Assembly (NCBI RefSeq): GCF_023556315.2
Contig: NZ_CP116221.1
Coordinates: 3,114,001 to 3,178,000, forward strand
Direction of reading: 5' to 3'
Origin: Psychroserpens ponticola
GTDB taxonomy: Bacteria; Bacteroidota; Bacteroidia; Flavobacteriales; Flavobacteriaceae
DNA: 64,000 bases
Shown here: positions 1 through 9,185 of the stretch, piece after piece
Position numbering within the stretch: the stretch's first letter is position 1
Layout: every line of letters starts with the position of its first letter
Program-made: the position numbers and the translations under genes
Notes under the pieces: generated by a model
Told to the model about the DNA's origin: nothing
The model's input: only the letters and a program-made list of their open reading frames with translations
Database searches by the model: none

Positions 1-459
1 ATCCTTAGTGAGAACAGAGCCTGCGGCAATAATAGAACCTTTTCCTATTTTTTTTACTGAAGCCGTTATGATTACTCTAGCGCCAATCCATACGTCATCC
101 TCAACAATCAAAGTTCTCATTTCTCCAGATCCTTGCTTCGACATTGGTTTATCTAATCTATCAAAATTATGATTTGCGCCATATATTAATACATCTTGTC
201 CCATCATTACATAATCTCCCATTACTACATTATTAACATAACAATTTCTTCCTATTCCTGAATGGCTACCAATTTCGATTGTAGCTCCAGTACCAATCAT
301 AGCACCTCTTCCTATATTATTAAGTTTACCGCATTTCTTAAACATTTTACTTGCCACATACGATCTAAATTTATGGCTTCCAAAAGAATAAAAATCTGTC
401 CTATGAGGTAAAAACCTAGCAAAGAAATAATAAACTAAAGTAAAAAATGTTCTTTTCAT
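1..459 (-). CDS. Hexapeptide-repeat acyltransferase (3' end cut by window edge)
   Basis: The ATG lies at 459-457 and 153 codons are visible before the frame runs off the left edge. The visible protein has isoleucine/valine/glycine-rich hexapeptide turns of a left-handed beta-helix (around IGRGAMIGTGATIEIG and VWIGARVIITASV). It also has the NHNFDRLDKPM segment typical of WbbJ/maltose O-acetyltransferase-like enzymes, where the His is the catalytic base. Such enzymes move an acetyl or other acyl group from acyl-CoA to a sugar hydroxyl or amino group. It is the last visible gene of the minus-strand glycan cluster, four bases behind the upstream gene, so it is probably co-transcribed and decorates the cluster's sugar. 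The acceptor cannot be read from sequence. Confidence 0.85.
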   Translation of the reverse strand, partial: MKRTFFTLVYYFFARFLPHRTDFYSFGSHKFRSYVASKMFKKCGKLNNIGRGAMIGTGATIEIGSHSGIGRNCYVNNVVMGDYVMMGQDVLIYGANHNFDRLDKPMSKQGSGEMRTLIVEDDVWIGARVIITASVKKIGKGSIIAAGSVLTKD

Positions 460-463
460 TGTA

Positions 464-1426
464 TTAGTATAAGGATAAACTTGACATAATAGGAAAAAAA
501 GCAGGATACTGCATTCTATTTTTATCAACCAAATATTGCGTGAATTCAAATCTATTTTTCAGGATTGAATCATTCTTTGGAATATCAAAAGGCATAGAAT
601 ATTGAAACTGATTTAATCTATATTGTAAATTTATATATTTTTTACCTAAAAACTTAAATTGACTAGGCAGCACGAATCCTTTATGAGAACTACCAAAAAC
701 ATCTGCTTTTTGAATATTAAAGTTTCCTGGCAAATTAATTTCATTTACAGGCAAGTAAAATTTTTCGTCAATAAAGAGACGCTCTAATAATAGTTTGGTT
801 TCTGTATGGAATTCTAAAATCAAGTTTGTGATTTCTTTTTTATTTGGTTGGTTTGTAAACCATATCGATCTAAATTTAAGAACTCTTTCAACTAAATCAT
901 ACAGTTTTCCTTCTGAGATGTTTAAGAGTTTCAAATCAAATGAAATAGCCTTAGCTAAAAGCAAAAAAGATCGTAATTTCACAATTTTCAACGTTTTTTG
1001 AGTATCTAAAGTTATAAACATCTTAACTAAATATTCAATTGCGATTTGTTGGTTTAAACCAGTATTATTAAGTGATTCTACCTTGTTTAAATTCATGTCC
1101 TCTCCTCCTAATAGCTGTAGGTTTGACATTAAATTATATGGTAATGCTTCTTCTAAATCCTTTTTTTCAACACCGAAAAGTCCATGAGTTAAAATCAATT
1201 TTTCATCTTGAGACAAGTTACTTCGATAATCATTTCTATTCTCAGAATCATTTTGAAAAACACAGATTAGGTCCAAATCTGAAATACCAGGATCTTTTAC
1301 AGAACCCATTTGATAAACACTTAATATTGAATTATGCGCTAACAACTCCTTAACCATTTTAGCTTTAAGTGCGCTATATTTATCTAGTGAAATAGCACTA
1401 GGATATTCAATAAGTTCAATTTTCAT
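464..1426 (-). CDS. Nucleotidyltransferase-fold protein, function unknown
   Basis: This 320-residue cytosolic protein has no signal peptide. Residues 38-56 contain a Pol-beta-type nucleotidyltransferase signature: GS at 41-42, then D50-L-D52 inside a hydrophobic strand (LDLICVF). The spacing between GS and DxD is seven residues, slightly shorter than in the classical motif. The rest is helical with no motif I recognise. Its start ATG overlaps by one base the stop of the upstream gene, which has the same fold, so the two are translationally coupled and sit inside a polysaccharide operon. It might activate or nucleotidylate a small molecule, or be a catalytically altered member. The fold is moderately sure; the reaction is unknown. 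Confidence 0.75.
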   Translation of the reverse strand: MKIELIEYPSAISLDKYSALKAKMVKELLAHNSILSVYQMGSVKDPGISDLDLICVFQNDSENRNDYRSNLSQDEKLILTHGLFGVEKKDLEEALPYNLMSNLQLLGGEDMNLNKVESLNNTGLNQQIAIEYLVKMFITLDTQKTLKIVKLRSFLLLAKAISFDLKLLNISEGKLYDLVERVLKFRSIWFTNQPNKKEITNLILEFHTETKLLLERLFIDEKFYLPVNEINLPGNFNIQKADVFGSSHKGFVLPSQFKFLGKKYINLQYRLNQFQYSMPFDIPKNDSILKNRFEFTQYLVDKNRMQYPAFFPIMSSLSLY

Positions 1427-2265
1427 TATATATCAGTTTTAATTTTTTTAAGTAATAACAACAGACTATTATAAAAGTTATCATTAACTAACTCTAAGTG
1501 TTTTTTTGGAATATTTATTGGCATAAATTTAAGTACAACCTTTCTAATTAACCTATTTGGTAGCTCTAATAATTTTCTCTGAAAACTATTGAAATGAGGA
1601 TTCCAATCATTTCTAATTTGAGAAGCCGTTTCCATTACCATCCATTCGTCCGGTGTAAAAACACCTTTCACAGCATCAAAACTTTCTCTTTTAAATATAC
1701 CTTCATTGTTTTTAGCTGAATAATAAAGACAAGGAACTAACATAATTTGACTTAAAAGACTTTTTAATTCAAATATGCTTTTAGGTCGCCATTTAGTAGC
1801 AATTTTATTTTCAAGCTGATTGACCATGTTATTTAACCCAATCTTGTAATCTGGTTTTTGTTTTATTTCAATCTTAAGTTCGATGTCTTTGGATATTGGA
1901 AATAGCGCCTTTGAATTTTCCAATATGGTCGTTGGCAAATAATACTCAGGATAATCTAACAATTGACTTTCTTTTATCTGAAACCAACCATGATGCTGAA
2001 GTGGATCAAATTTCAAGATTAATTTCATGGATTCAATCTTAAATCTTTCTAATTTTTTTGAAGCAACAAAACGATCCTTAACTATCAACAAACCATCAAA
2101 ATCACTATATGCTATTACTTCATTAGTAGCAACACTACCATGAACAATAACGGAATGAAACAATTCTGAATAGTTGCGTTCAATTAATTGAGCGATATCA
2201 GACACAAGAGTAAGATTACCATTATATCTTTCAATTTTTAAATTATGATGTTGCGTTGTACCCAT
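1426..2265 (-). CDS. Nucleotidyltransferase-fold protein, function unknown
   Basis: This 279-residue soluble protein carries a complete nucleotidyltransferase motif near its N-terminus: GS at 43-44 followed ten residues later by D55-F-D57 (VHGSVATNEVIAYSDFDGLL). These are the metal-binding carboxylates and nucleotide-binding turn of the Pol-beta superfamily. The remainder is probably a helical substrate domain. The gene overlaps the flippase gene upstream and the second nucleotidyltransferase-fold gene downstream by one base each, so all three are coupled. The proteins have the same fold and similar size but differ outside the motif, so they may be old paralogues or form a heteromer. The substrate is unknown. 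Confidence 0.75.
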   Translation of the reverse strand: MGTTQHHNLKIERYNGNLTLVSDIAQLIERNYSELFHSVIVHGSVATNEVIAYSDFDGLLIVKDRFVASKKLERFKIESMKLILKFDPLQHHGWFQIKESQLLDYPEYYLPTTILENSKALFPISKDIELKIEIKQKPDYKIGLNNMVNQLENKIATKWRPKSIFELKSLLSQIMLVPCLYYSAKNNEGIFKRESFDAVKGVFTPDEWMVMETASQIRNDWNPHFNSFQRKLLELPNRLIRKVVLKFMPINIPKKHLELVNDNFYNSLLLLLKKIKTDI

Positions 2266-3701
2266 TATTTAGCCTTCTCCTTTAAAACTTTTAAAATCTC
2301 AATAAGTGTGTTTTTGTGAAATATGTAAAGTATCATAACCGAAACAACAAGCATAGTCAACAAAAGCGTCCATGGGCTTACCACCAGATAGTTGAAGTGA
2401 ACTAATGCATAAATAAGACTTAAACTTATAAATGAGACCATAGGTCCTTTTAGGCTATTGAACAATTGAATTATAGAAAATGGAATATAAGAATAAAGCA
2501 CTACTAAAAACAATAAAAATGATAGTACCTTTGCGATTACAAGTAAATAGGCTACCCATAAAACTCCGTATTGTACTCCAATAACTATTGCCAGAACGGT
2601 CAATATAGTCCTACCAACTGATATGTAAAGAGTAATCTCTGGTTTTCCAATACTTGAAAAAATAACACCTCCAAATTGGCTTACGGATTGAATGGCTCCA
2701 GCAAAACAAAGAATTTTGACAATAGCAATAGCTCCATCCCATTTTTGACCAAAACCAATATGAATTATTAAATCTGCATTAAAAGCAAGAATCGTCATTG
2801 CAGGTATAGACACTAAAGCAATTAAATTAACGGATTTAAAATAGCCACTAATAATTTTTTCTTTATCATTTTTAAATGAAGAAAATGAAGGAAATAACAC
2901 CTCACTAAATATATAAGAAATACGTTTTACAGGTGTGTACATTATATTATATGCGAATGCATAATAACCCAAAATGACACTTGAGAAAAACTTTCCTAAG
3001 ATTAGATAGTCAATGTTTCTCTCAAAATACCTGACCATATTAGATGCCTTATACTTTAAGGAATACCAAACCATAGACTTTATTTCATGAAAATTGAAAT
3101 AAAAACTAGGCAACCACCTTCTGTAAATCATTACCATAAACAACCTAACCACAGAAACTACTAAAGACTGAAGAATCAGTGCATAAACACCCAAACCTAG
3201 ATATGCTCCTATTACGGCCGCAATTGATCCAATAAGGATACCTGATAAATTAATTTTACTTATGGTTCTAAACTCCAAATCTCGTTCTAACAGTTTGTAT
3301 TGAACGATGTAAAATGGAAATATCAAAAGATTAAAAGCAGCAACAAAAACTATAGAAGTTAACTTAGGTTCATTATAAAAATTGGCAGCAAATTGAGACG
3401 TTGATATGATGACTAGAAATGAAAATACAGACAGCCCATAATTTAACCAATAAATTGAGGACAGTTGTTTTTGACTCGTCTCACTTTCGTAGATTATAGA
3501 CGACCCAAAGCCCATATTAGTGAATAATGTAATAAAACCAATATAAGTCATCGTCAATGCCACCAAACCGAAATCTTCTGGCAGTAACAAACGAGCAAGT
3601 ACAATATTTACAACTATGGCTAATAGTTGTGACAACACATTAACTATAGTTAAATAAAAACCACCTTTTATGATTTTATTTTTCTTTTTCGCGTCGCTCA
3701 A
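2265..3701 (-). CDS. Wzx/WzxC-type polysaccharide flippase (MOP superfamily)
   Basis: The 478-residue protein is almost wholly hydrophobic, with roughly 12-14 predicted membrane helices. It opens like lipopolysaccharide flippases of the WzxC/polysaccharide-synthase family: a short basic N-terminus, a first helix from about residue 14, then VLARLLLPEDFGLVALTM, which is characteristic of this family. Such proteins move undecaprenyl-linked sugar units from the cytoplasmic to the periplasmic leaflet. Its position between a glycosyltransferase and the nucleotidyltransferase pair fits a Wzy-type pathway, although no polymerase is in the window. Its 5' end overlaps the glycosyltransferase gene by 26 bases. 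Confidence 0.9.
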   Translation of the reverse strand: MSDAKKKNKIIKGGFYLTIVNVLSQLLAIVVNIVLARLLLPEDFGLVALTMTYIGFITLFTNMGFGSSIIYESETSQKQLSSIYWLNYGLSVFSFLVIISTSQFAANFYNEPKLTSIVFVAAFNLLIFPFYIVQYKLLERDLEFRTISKINLSGILIGSIAAVIGAYLGLGVYALILQSLVVSVVRLFMVMIYRRWLPSFYFNFHEIKSMVWYSLKYKASNMVRYFERNIDYLILGKFFSSVILGYYAFAYNIMYTPVKRISYIFSEVLFPSFSSFKNDKEKIISGYFKSVNLIALVSIPAMTILAFNADLIIHIGFGQKWDGAIAIVKILCFAGAIQSVSQFGGVIFSSIGKPEITLYISVGRTILTVLAIVIGVQYGVLWVAYLLVIAKVLSFLLFLVVLYSYIPFSIIQLFNSLKGPMVSFISLSLIYALVHFNYLVVSPWTLLLTMLVVSVMILYIFHKNTLIEILKVLKEKAK

Positions 3702-4845
3702 TTTCTTCTACAATTATTTTTTGTGCCTTGGCATAAGTATTTCCTAATATGTGCTCATAAGCACAATTTGCTTTCTGTTTACTCAAATCAGGATTATCTA
3801 AAATGAATTTTATTTTATCCACCAATAAATTTGAATCATCTGGCTTAATATAATGGACCATATCATCTGAATATCGTTCTCTTAAAGCAGGAAGGTCTGA
3901 ATATATCACTGGATTTTTACTTTTAAAATAAGCACTAGATTTACCAGGCCCTAAAAAACACCTATTATATTCAGTATCCGGATAATAACTAACCAATACA
4001 TCAGCTGCTCTTATGATATTTTCATACGCTTCAATTTTTTGAAAAGGGAATAGTATTAAATTAGACAAGTTAAATGATTCATAATGAGCTTGAGATTCTT
4101 GATTTACACCAACAATTACAAATTGATACTGAGGTAATTTTTTAGCAGCTTCTAGCATGTAATCAACTTCCTTCGATCCAACAGCTACTTTACCTGCATA
4201 TAATATGTACTTAGTACCATCTTGGAAACCAATTTCTTTTCTTAATTCTTGCTTATCAAAATGCTTATCACTCTCACTTTGGTAAAAACGCTTAGGTGTT
4301 CTTATAACTTTATTTTCATTTGCCTTATTTAATTTTATCTGATTTTCCAATTGCCCTACAGAAGTAACAACATAGTCGGAATTATTTATAATAAAATTAT
4401 GTAACCAAGTGTTCTTTATATGCTGAGCCTCAAACACAAATACTGTTTTAAGCATTCTCATTTTTTTTAAGAACAGAAAAGGCACAGATGATATAAAACA
4501 CTTACTATACACGAGATCATATTTAAATGATTTTTTCGTTCTTAACACAAATTTTAAACTTTCTTTTAGCTTTTGATAACCTAATTTTGATTTCGGATCC
4601 TTTTGTTCAGTATCCTCCAAAAATTGGGTTGCCATCTCAATAATATTAAAATTAGGATCAAGCTTGTAGAGGCCAAAAACTTCAGAAAATTCCACCTTAT
4701 ATTCTTTTCGTTGCACACTTGGAGTAAGCATATCTACATCCATTCCATTTTGCGCAAAACCATCACAACTGTTCATCATGTGAACAGCGTCTGACCTATT
4801 TTTCCTCATGTCTCTTGGAGAAATGTATAGTAACTTTTTAAACAT
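3676..4845 (-). CDS. Glycosyltransferase, GT4-like (GT-B fold)
   Basis: The 389-residue soluble or peripheral protein has a GT-B layout. The N-terminal domain begins KKLLYISPRDMRKNRSDAVHMMN, and a C-terminal nucleotide-sugar domain follows (KYILYAGKVAVGSKEVDYMLEAA around residues 210-240, then VLVSYYPDTEYNRCFLGPGKSSAYFKS with the conserved Gly/Lys and acidic region). GT4 enzymes transfer a sugar with retention of configuration. The gene is within the flippase operon and probably adds a sugar to the lipid-linked repeat unit. It ends 26 bases inside the flippase gene. Donor and acceptor are unknown. Confidence 0.85.
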   Translation of the reverse strand: MFKKLLYISPRDMRKNRSDAVHMMNSCDGFAQNGMDVDMLTPSVQRKEYKVEFSEVFGLYKLDPNFNIIEMATQFLEDTEQKDPKSKLGYQKLKESLKFVLRTKKSFKYDLVYSKCFISSVPFLFLKKMRMLKTVFVFEAQHIKNTWLHNFIINNSDYVVTSVGQLENQIKLNKANENKVIRTPKRFYQSESDKHFDKQELRKEIGFQDGTKYILYAGKVAVGSKEVDYMLEAAKKLPQYQFVIVGVNQESQAHYESFNLSNLILFPFQKIEAYENIIRAADVLVSYYPDTEYNRCFLGPGKSSAYFKSKNPVIYSDLPALRERYSDDMVHYIKPDDSNLLVDKIKFILDNPDLSKQKANCAYEHILGNTYAKAQKIIVEEIERREKEK

Positions 4846-4882
4846 ACATAAAAACTCTTTATTATTTTCAGATAAAACTATC

Positions 4883-5425
4883 CTAAACTATTGTTTGCAA
4901 AAATTTCAATTTTGATAAGTGCTCATCTAAAAAATCGATAGTCATGTTTATATTCCTATAACTCACTTGGTCAGTAACATCTTCAACAACTTTTATGTCA
5001 TTTTCTTTGCAGAAATTTTCTAAATCTTCGTGATTCCCTTCATCTTCTAATAAAAATTTACAGATGCCATTAGAATAAATAAACTTATCTAAATGGATAT
5101 CTTTTTTTATAGAACGTCTTTTACAAACAAAAGGAGTGCCTATTAACTCTGAATAATTTATGGCTTTGCTATCTAGATAATCTACAGTTTTTTTTGCAGC
5201 TTCATTAGATAGTCTTTCTTTAGTAACTCTAACATATTTACGATTTAATGAATGTAAATCGATAATTAATTTCAGCTTAGTCTCTATATTATCAGAACCA
5301 GCTACAAACCATTGAAATATGATGAATTCCCTATCCCATGTTTCTTCTTTATTAAAATCTTGAATTATAAATTTACGCTCAATTTCATTAACTTTTACGC
5401 TCTTTATAACATGGTGCTTATCCAT
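4883..5425 (-). CDS. CYTH-like domain protein
   Basis: The 180-residue protein starts with EIERKF at residues 14-19, the ExExK signature that opens CYTH (CyaB/thiamine triphosphatase) tunnels. It continues with alternating charged strands as expected for that fold: KLKLIIDL, KYVRVTKER, FVCKRRSIKKDIHLDKF and FLLEDEG. CYTH enzymes bind metal and act on triphosphorylated substrates (triphosphate, thiamine triphosphate, RNA 5' ends, or ATP in class IV cyclases). Here the gene overlaps the ATP-grasp gene upstream by 8 bases and lies in a glycan cluster, an uncommon place. It could hydrolyse a phosphorylated by-product of, or partner with, the ATP-grasp enzymes. The family call is from motif reading only. 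Confidence 0.6.
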   Translation of the reverse strand: MDKHHVIKSVKVNEIERKFIIQDFNKEETWDREFIIFQWFVAGSDNIETKLKLIIDLHSLNRKYVRVTKERLSNEAAKKTVDYLDSKAINYSELIGTPFVCKRRSIKKDIHLDKFIYSNGICKFLLEDEGNHEDLENFCKENDIKVVEDVTDQVSYRNINMTIDFLDEHLSKLKFLQTIV

Positions 5426-6587
5426 TTTTAAACAGTTTTTCGTTTACGATTTTATTTAATTCAACGTTAGTAAGATCTTTGTTTTTGTGTATTACTGTGA
5501 AGATGAAATCTGCATTACTTTGAAATTTTCCAGACTTTTCAGGACTAAGTAAATTTTTAAGAATTTTATGTTCCCCTAAGATAGGCTCTAGCGTTTTTTC
5601 GATTTCAATTACATTAATTTCAATCGGTTTTCCAGAAAGGTTATACACATAATCCATTAACCTACTTTCAGATGGCATATTCGCTTTACTTACCTGCTCC
5701 TTTAAAATCAAGTTGATGTATTCACTATTTAAATCGTAGTCAAATAACTTAGATAAATATTGTTTGTAGTATGTTCCGCCTCCAACTCCTATATCCATTT
5801 CTATCATGTCAATATTTTCAGCACTAACTAATATATCAGCTTTCAAAATCACATCTTGAACACCACATTCCTTAATAAAATTCATGAAATAGTCTTCAAT
5901 TCTTTTACTGTGTTTATCATCATATGATAAACGGCCTAGAAAAACAGTACCTTCATAAGAATCTCTAACAACAGGAGCTAATAACTTTAACTCCCCATTT
6001 TGCACTAGTGCTAACACTCTATATTCTAAGCCTTCTCTAAACTCCTGAACAATAGTCTCGTCACCATATTTGTTTTCATTAATAGCAGAAATAAGATCGT
6101 TTTTATTAACAATTTCTACTCCAGAACTTCCACGTCCAACCGTAGGTTTGACAATAAATTTATTAACACCATCTATAATATTAAGATTTTGAGTAATCTC
6201 TTTAATATTCCAAGACGCAATTGTAGTTAACCTGTATTTTTCATACAATTCTTGTTGAGAAAACTTATCCATTCCTACCATTAACTCAGTAGGAATTTCA
6301 GTATGCAAGTTTAATGCTTTATTTACTACTTGTAATGTTCTAATTGCTTGTCCACCAGAATAAGACCCTACAGCATCAATTTTTTTAGAAAAACTCTGTA
6401 TCCAATTAAGTACTTCGGCTTCATTATGAGTATTAACTTCAGCAAATTCATCACATAATTGTATTGCTTTTTCAGAATTTCTGCCTTTACCAATAGCAAC
6501 GACATAATGACCTTTATCTTTTAAAGACTTAATAAAATCAATTTGCGGATAACCAGCTCCGATTGAAAGTATAACTTTTTGTTTCAT
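5418..6587 (-). CDS. ATP-grasp ligase
   Basis: The 389-residue soluble protein has an N-terminal Rossmann-like pre-ATP-grasp domain (KVILSIGAGYPQIDFIKSL), then the ATP-grasp core. The core shows a lysine strand and flexible glycine loop, KFIVKPTVGRGSSGVEIV, and the late metal-binding segment IDMIEMDIGVGGGTYYK. The layout recalls PurK/PurT and D-Ala-D-Ala-ligase-type enzymes, which activate a carboxylate as acyl phosphate and join it to an amine or thiol. It is one of two adjacent, clearly different ATP-grasp genes, separated by one base. In a glycan cluster such enzymes can add amino acids to sugars or lipids. The substrates are unknown. Confidence 0.8.
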   Translation of the reverse strand: MKQKVILSIGAGYPQIDFIKSLKDKGHYVVAIGKGRNSEKAIQLCDEFAEVNTHNEAEVLNWIQSFSKKIDAVGSYSGGQAIRTLQVVNKALNLHTEIPTELMVGMDKFSQQELYEKYRLTTIASWNIKEITQNLNIIDGVNKFIVKPTVGRGSSGVEIVNKNDLISAINENKYGDETIVQEFREGLEYRVLALVQNGELKLLAPVVRDSYEGTVFLGRLSYDDKHSKRIEDYFMNFIKECGVQDVILKADILVSAENIDMIEMDIGVGGGTYYKQYLSKLFDYDLNSEYINLILKEQVSKANMPSESRLMDYVYNLSGKPIEINVIEIEKTLEPILGEHKILKNLLSPEKSGKFQSNADFIFTVIHKNKDLTNVELNKIVNEKLFKNG

Positions 6588-6588
6588 A

Positions 6589-7719
6589 TTAAATATCTTT
6601 CTTTAATTCCGAGAAATAAACGGAAATAGAATCCTCTTTTAAATACACGTCGTTTTGAACCCAGTTTTGATACTCATTAAAGAATGACAACTCATCATAT
6701 TGATGAAAAACTGGTTGATTATTATTATCTAAATCTTGGTGAATTCCGCCTGACCAAAAATACGTTATATCTTCTTTATAAATTGAAGAATAATTATATT
6801 CTTCATTAATTAAACCGAAATCTAATGCAAACTTATAGAACAGATCCATGTTAGCATCTAATATCAGCTGAGATGGTCCCCAAAGTCTTGGATTTGCTTC
6901 AATCATATAAACCTCATCATTAAACGCCTTAACTTCTATCATTATAAGGCCTACAAAACCTTTTTTGACAAATAAATCGGCATACTTATCTGCTATATTA
7001 TTGTGATGAAAATCAGATGACTTTGCTCCAATTATTGACAAACCATTGTCTTGTTGAATTAGGTTTTTTTGAGAAAAAACACTGTATTCACCATTTTTTG
7101 AGAAGTAATATAATAAATAGAAAGAATCTCCACCAACAAACTCTTGATAGTAAAAATCATCTTTATTTTTTTGTTGATTAAAGGATTCATAGTCTCCTTT
7201 ATTCATTATTAAAACAGGTTTTTCATTAGTGATTTTTCCATCTATGAAATACTGTTTTGGTTTTGCAACAAAAGGAATATTTGCTTCATCGATACTCCTA
7301 TATTCTTTAGGAATCCTAATATCATTCTTTTCACATAATTCACAAAAACTATACTTATCAGAAACTTCTTGATATAGTTTTTCATCTGTAAGAGGGACAA
7401 TAAAGTTGTTTTCTTCTAATTCAGTCAAGTTATCAAGCAAAAATCGATTAAGAAATTCGCTAGAAGGAAGAACCACTAGTTTGTCGATGTCATGTTTCTC
7501 TTTAATTTTATTTTTATACAACAGAAAATCATCAAGATGCAATGCTTTAGACTTCCTTTTTAAGATTATATATTTACTATATTCTGTAAAGTTGATTATG
7601 TCGTCTTCACCCATAGCGATTATAAAAAAAGAGATGTCATTTTTTTCACAAAACCTACAAAAAGAAACAACAGCTCTATTATTATAGCCTGACATTATTA
7701 ATACAACATTCTTACCCAT
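6589..7719 (-). CDS. ATP-grasp ligase
   Basis: This 376-residue protein has a pre-ATP-grasp domain (KNVVLIMSGYNNRAVVSF), a central PFVAKPKQYF strand with the ATP-binding lysine, and the metal-binding strand YMIEANPRLWGPSQ, whose ExNxR pattern is the hallmark of the CarB-like ATP-grasp group. It probably forms an amide or ester bond through an acyl phosphate. It lies one base upstream of the second ATP-grasp gene in the same operon, suggesting two sequential ligations or a two-component ligase. The C-terminal 60 residues look like an extra domain that I do not recognise. Confidence 0.8.
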   Translation of the reverse strand: MGKNVVLIMSGYNNRAVVSFCRFCEKNDISFFIIAMGEDDIINFTEYSKYIILKRKSKALHLDDFLLYKNKIKEKHDIDKLVVLPSSEFLNRFLLDNLTELEENNFIVPLTDEKLYQEVSDKYSFCELCEKNDIRIPKEYRSIDEANIPFVAKPKQYFIDGKITNEKPVLIMNKGDYESFNQQKNKDDFYYQEFVGGDSFYLLYYFSKNGEYSVFSQKNLIQQDNGLSIIGAKSSDFHHNNIADKYADLFVKKGFVGLIMIEVKAFNDEVYMIEANPRLWGPSQLILDANMDLFYKFALDFGLINEEYNYSSIYKEDITYFWSGGIHQDLDNNNQPVFHQYDELSFFNEYQNWVQNDVYLKEDSISVYFSELKKDI

Positions 7720-7758
7720 TATTCAATCTGTTTTTTTTAGCCCTTTTAATAAATTTTC

Positions 7759-8841
7759 TTAATGATTCTGACTACTAAGCAAAACGCTACATATCATAGC
7801 TATTTCTTCTTTAGATAAGTCAACATATAATGGCAAACACAATACTCTTTTAGAAATGTCATCTGTAATATCTAGGCTTTCATTTTTCACGTATGGCAAA
7901 GCCATTGATAAGCTAGGATAAAAATACCTTCTAGAATAAATTTCCTTACTTTTTAAATCTTCCATGCATTTCAACAAAAACGCTTCACTCTCTAAAACAA
8001 TAGGATAATACGCATAATTTATGCTCGCTTCAGAATGCCATTTAGGTTTAAAAGCCTTAAAATGATTTAAGTGCTCATCATAGCTATCTGTTAATTCCTT
8101 TCGTTTTTGATGTATGGTTTGAATGTGTTCTAAATTTGCCAATCCCATTGCTGCATGAAATTCCGAGTTTTTGCCATTGATTCCGAGCTCAGCAAAAGTC
8201 TCTGGACCAACAAATCCAAAGTTACGAATGTAGGCCATCTTTTTTAATAAGTCTGGATCTTTAGTAACAACTAAGCCTCCTTCTGTTGAATGGTATAATT
8301 TTGTAGCATGCAAACTACAGGTGCTTATATCACCATATTCAAAGATTGATTTACCATATATTTCTACACCAAAAGCATGTGCTCCATCATATATTACCTT
8401 TAAATTGTGCTTTTTAGCTATTTTTTCAATAGCCAAAACATCACAAGGATTTCCATAAACATGAGTTGCCAAGATTGCAGTTGTATGTTTTGTAATTGCT
8501 GCTTCAATTTTAGTAGCATCGATATTTAAGGATTCATTATCAATATCGACAAAAACGGGCTCACATCCTTCCCAAACAATACTACTTGTAGAAGCTACAA
8601 AAGAAAATGGTGTGGTAATAATTTCTCCTTTCAAATTTAATGCTTTAATAGCCATTTGAAGCGCTATTGTTCCGTTTGTGACGAACAGTAAATGTTTAAG
8701 CTTTAAATGATTTTTTAGTTTCATTTCTAATTCATTCGCCAAAGGTCCCATATTGGTTAACCATTGACGCTGCCATATCCCTTTTAAAAACGCTTCATAT
8801 TCTTCTTGCTTAGGCAAAAAAGGTTTTGTTATTGGTATCAT
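7759..8841 (-). CDS. DegT/DnrJ/EryC1/StrS family sugar aminotransferase
   Basis: The 360-residue PLP enzyme has the full family pattern: WLTNMGPLANELE near residue 27, NGTIALQMAIKAL for PLP phosphate binding, the PLP-stacking aspartate D152 in YDGAHAFG, and the Schiff-base lysine K181 in SLHATKLYHSTEGG. The family transfers an amino group from glutamate to a nucleotide-linked keto-sugar. With RfbA and RfbB upstream supplying dTDP-4-keto-6-deoxyglucose and no rfbC or rfbD visible, it may aminate that sugar or a 3-keto isomer. That product assignment is inference. The gene begins 344 bases behind rfbA, so it could have its own promoter, though I found no convincing one. Confidence 0.88.
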   Translation of the reverse strand: MIPITKPFLPKQEEYEAFLKGIWQRQWLTNMGPLANELEMKLKNHLKLKHLLFVTNGTIALQMAIKALNLKGEIITTPFSFVASTSSIVWEGCEPVFVDIDNESLNIDATKIEAAITKHTTAILATHVYGNPCDVLAIEKIAKKHNLKVIYDGAHAFGVEIYGKSIFEYGDISTCSLHATKLYHSTEGGLVVTKDPDLLKKMAYIRNFGFVGPETFAELGINGKNSEFHAAMGLANLEHIQTIHQKRKELTDSYDEHLNHFKAFKPKWHSEASINYAYYPIVLESEAFLLKCMEDLKSKEIYSRRYFYPSLSMALPYVKNESLDITDDISKRVLCLPLYVDLSKEEIAMICSVLLSSQNH

Positions 8842-9185
8842 TTTTTGTTTTTTAAGAGGTTTTCGAACACCATTGTTTTTATTCTAATAAATCTTGACAT
8901 TTCACTAATTCACAATTAGACAATATATAAATTACGCCTTAACATTTTGAATTATAGGTATTACTAAAATCCTAAATGGCAAAAACGAACCACTATCATC
9001 ATTTATAATGAAAGAAAAAGGATGGCAATATAACTTTTTTCTGTTAAGTAGTCGAGCAACCAATAATCCGATTACTCTAATCACAATTCATATAAATCAA
9101 ATGTGACTATTAATTAATTGCTTGTAAAAACGCCAAGAAAACTCAAAAATAAACTATTTATAGCTTTCTGTTTTAAAACTTACTA
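8842..9185. other. Intergenic spacer, no gene seen
   Basis: These 344 bases separate the 3' end of rfbA from the aminotransferase start. They are AT-rich, have stops in all frames, and show no convincing hairpin terminator and no clean CAAAnnTA (minus-strand -7) box. A promoter for the downstream glycan operon may exist but cannot be supported. Confidence 0.5.
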
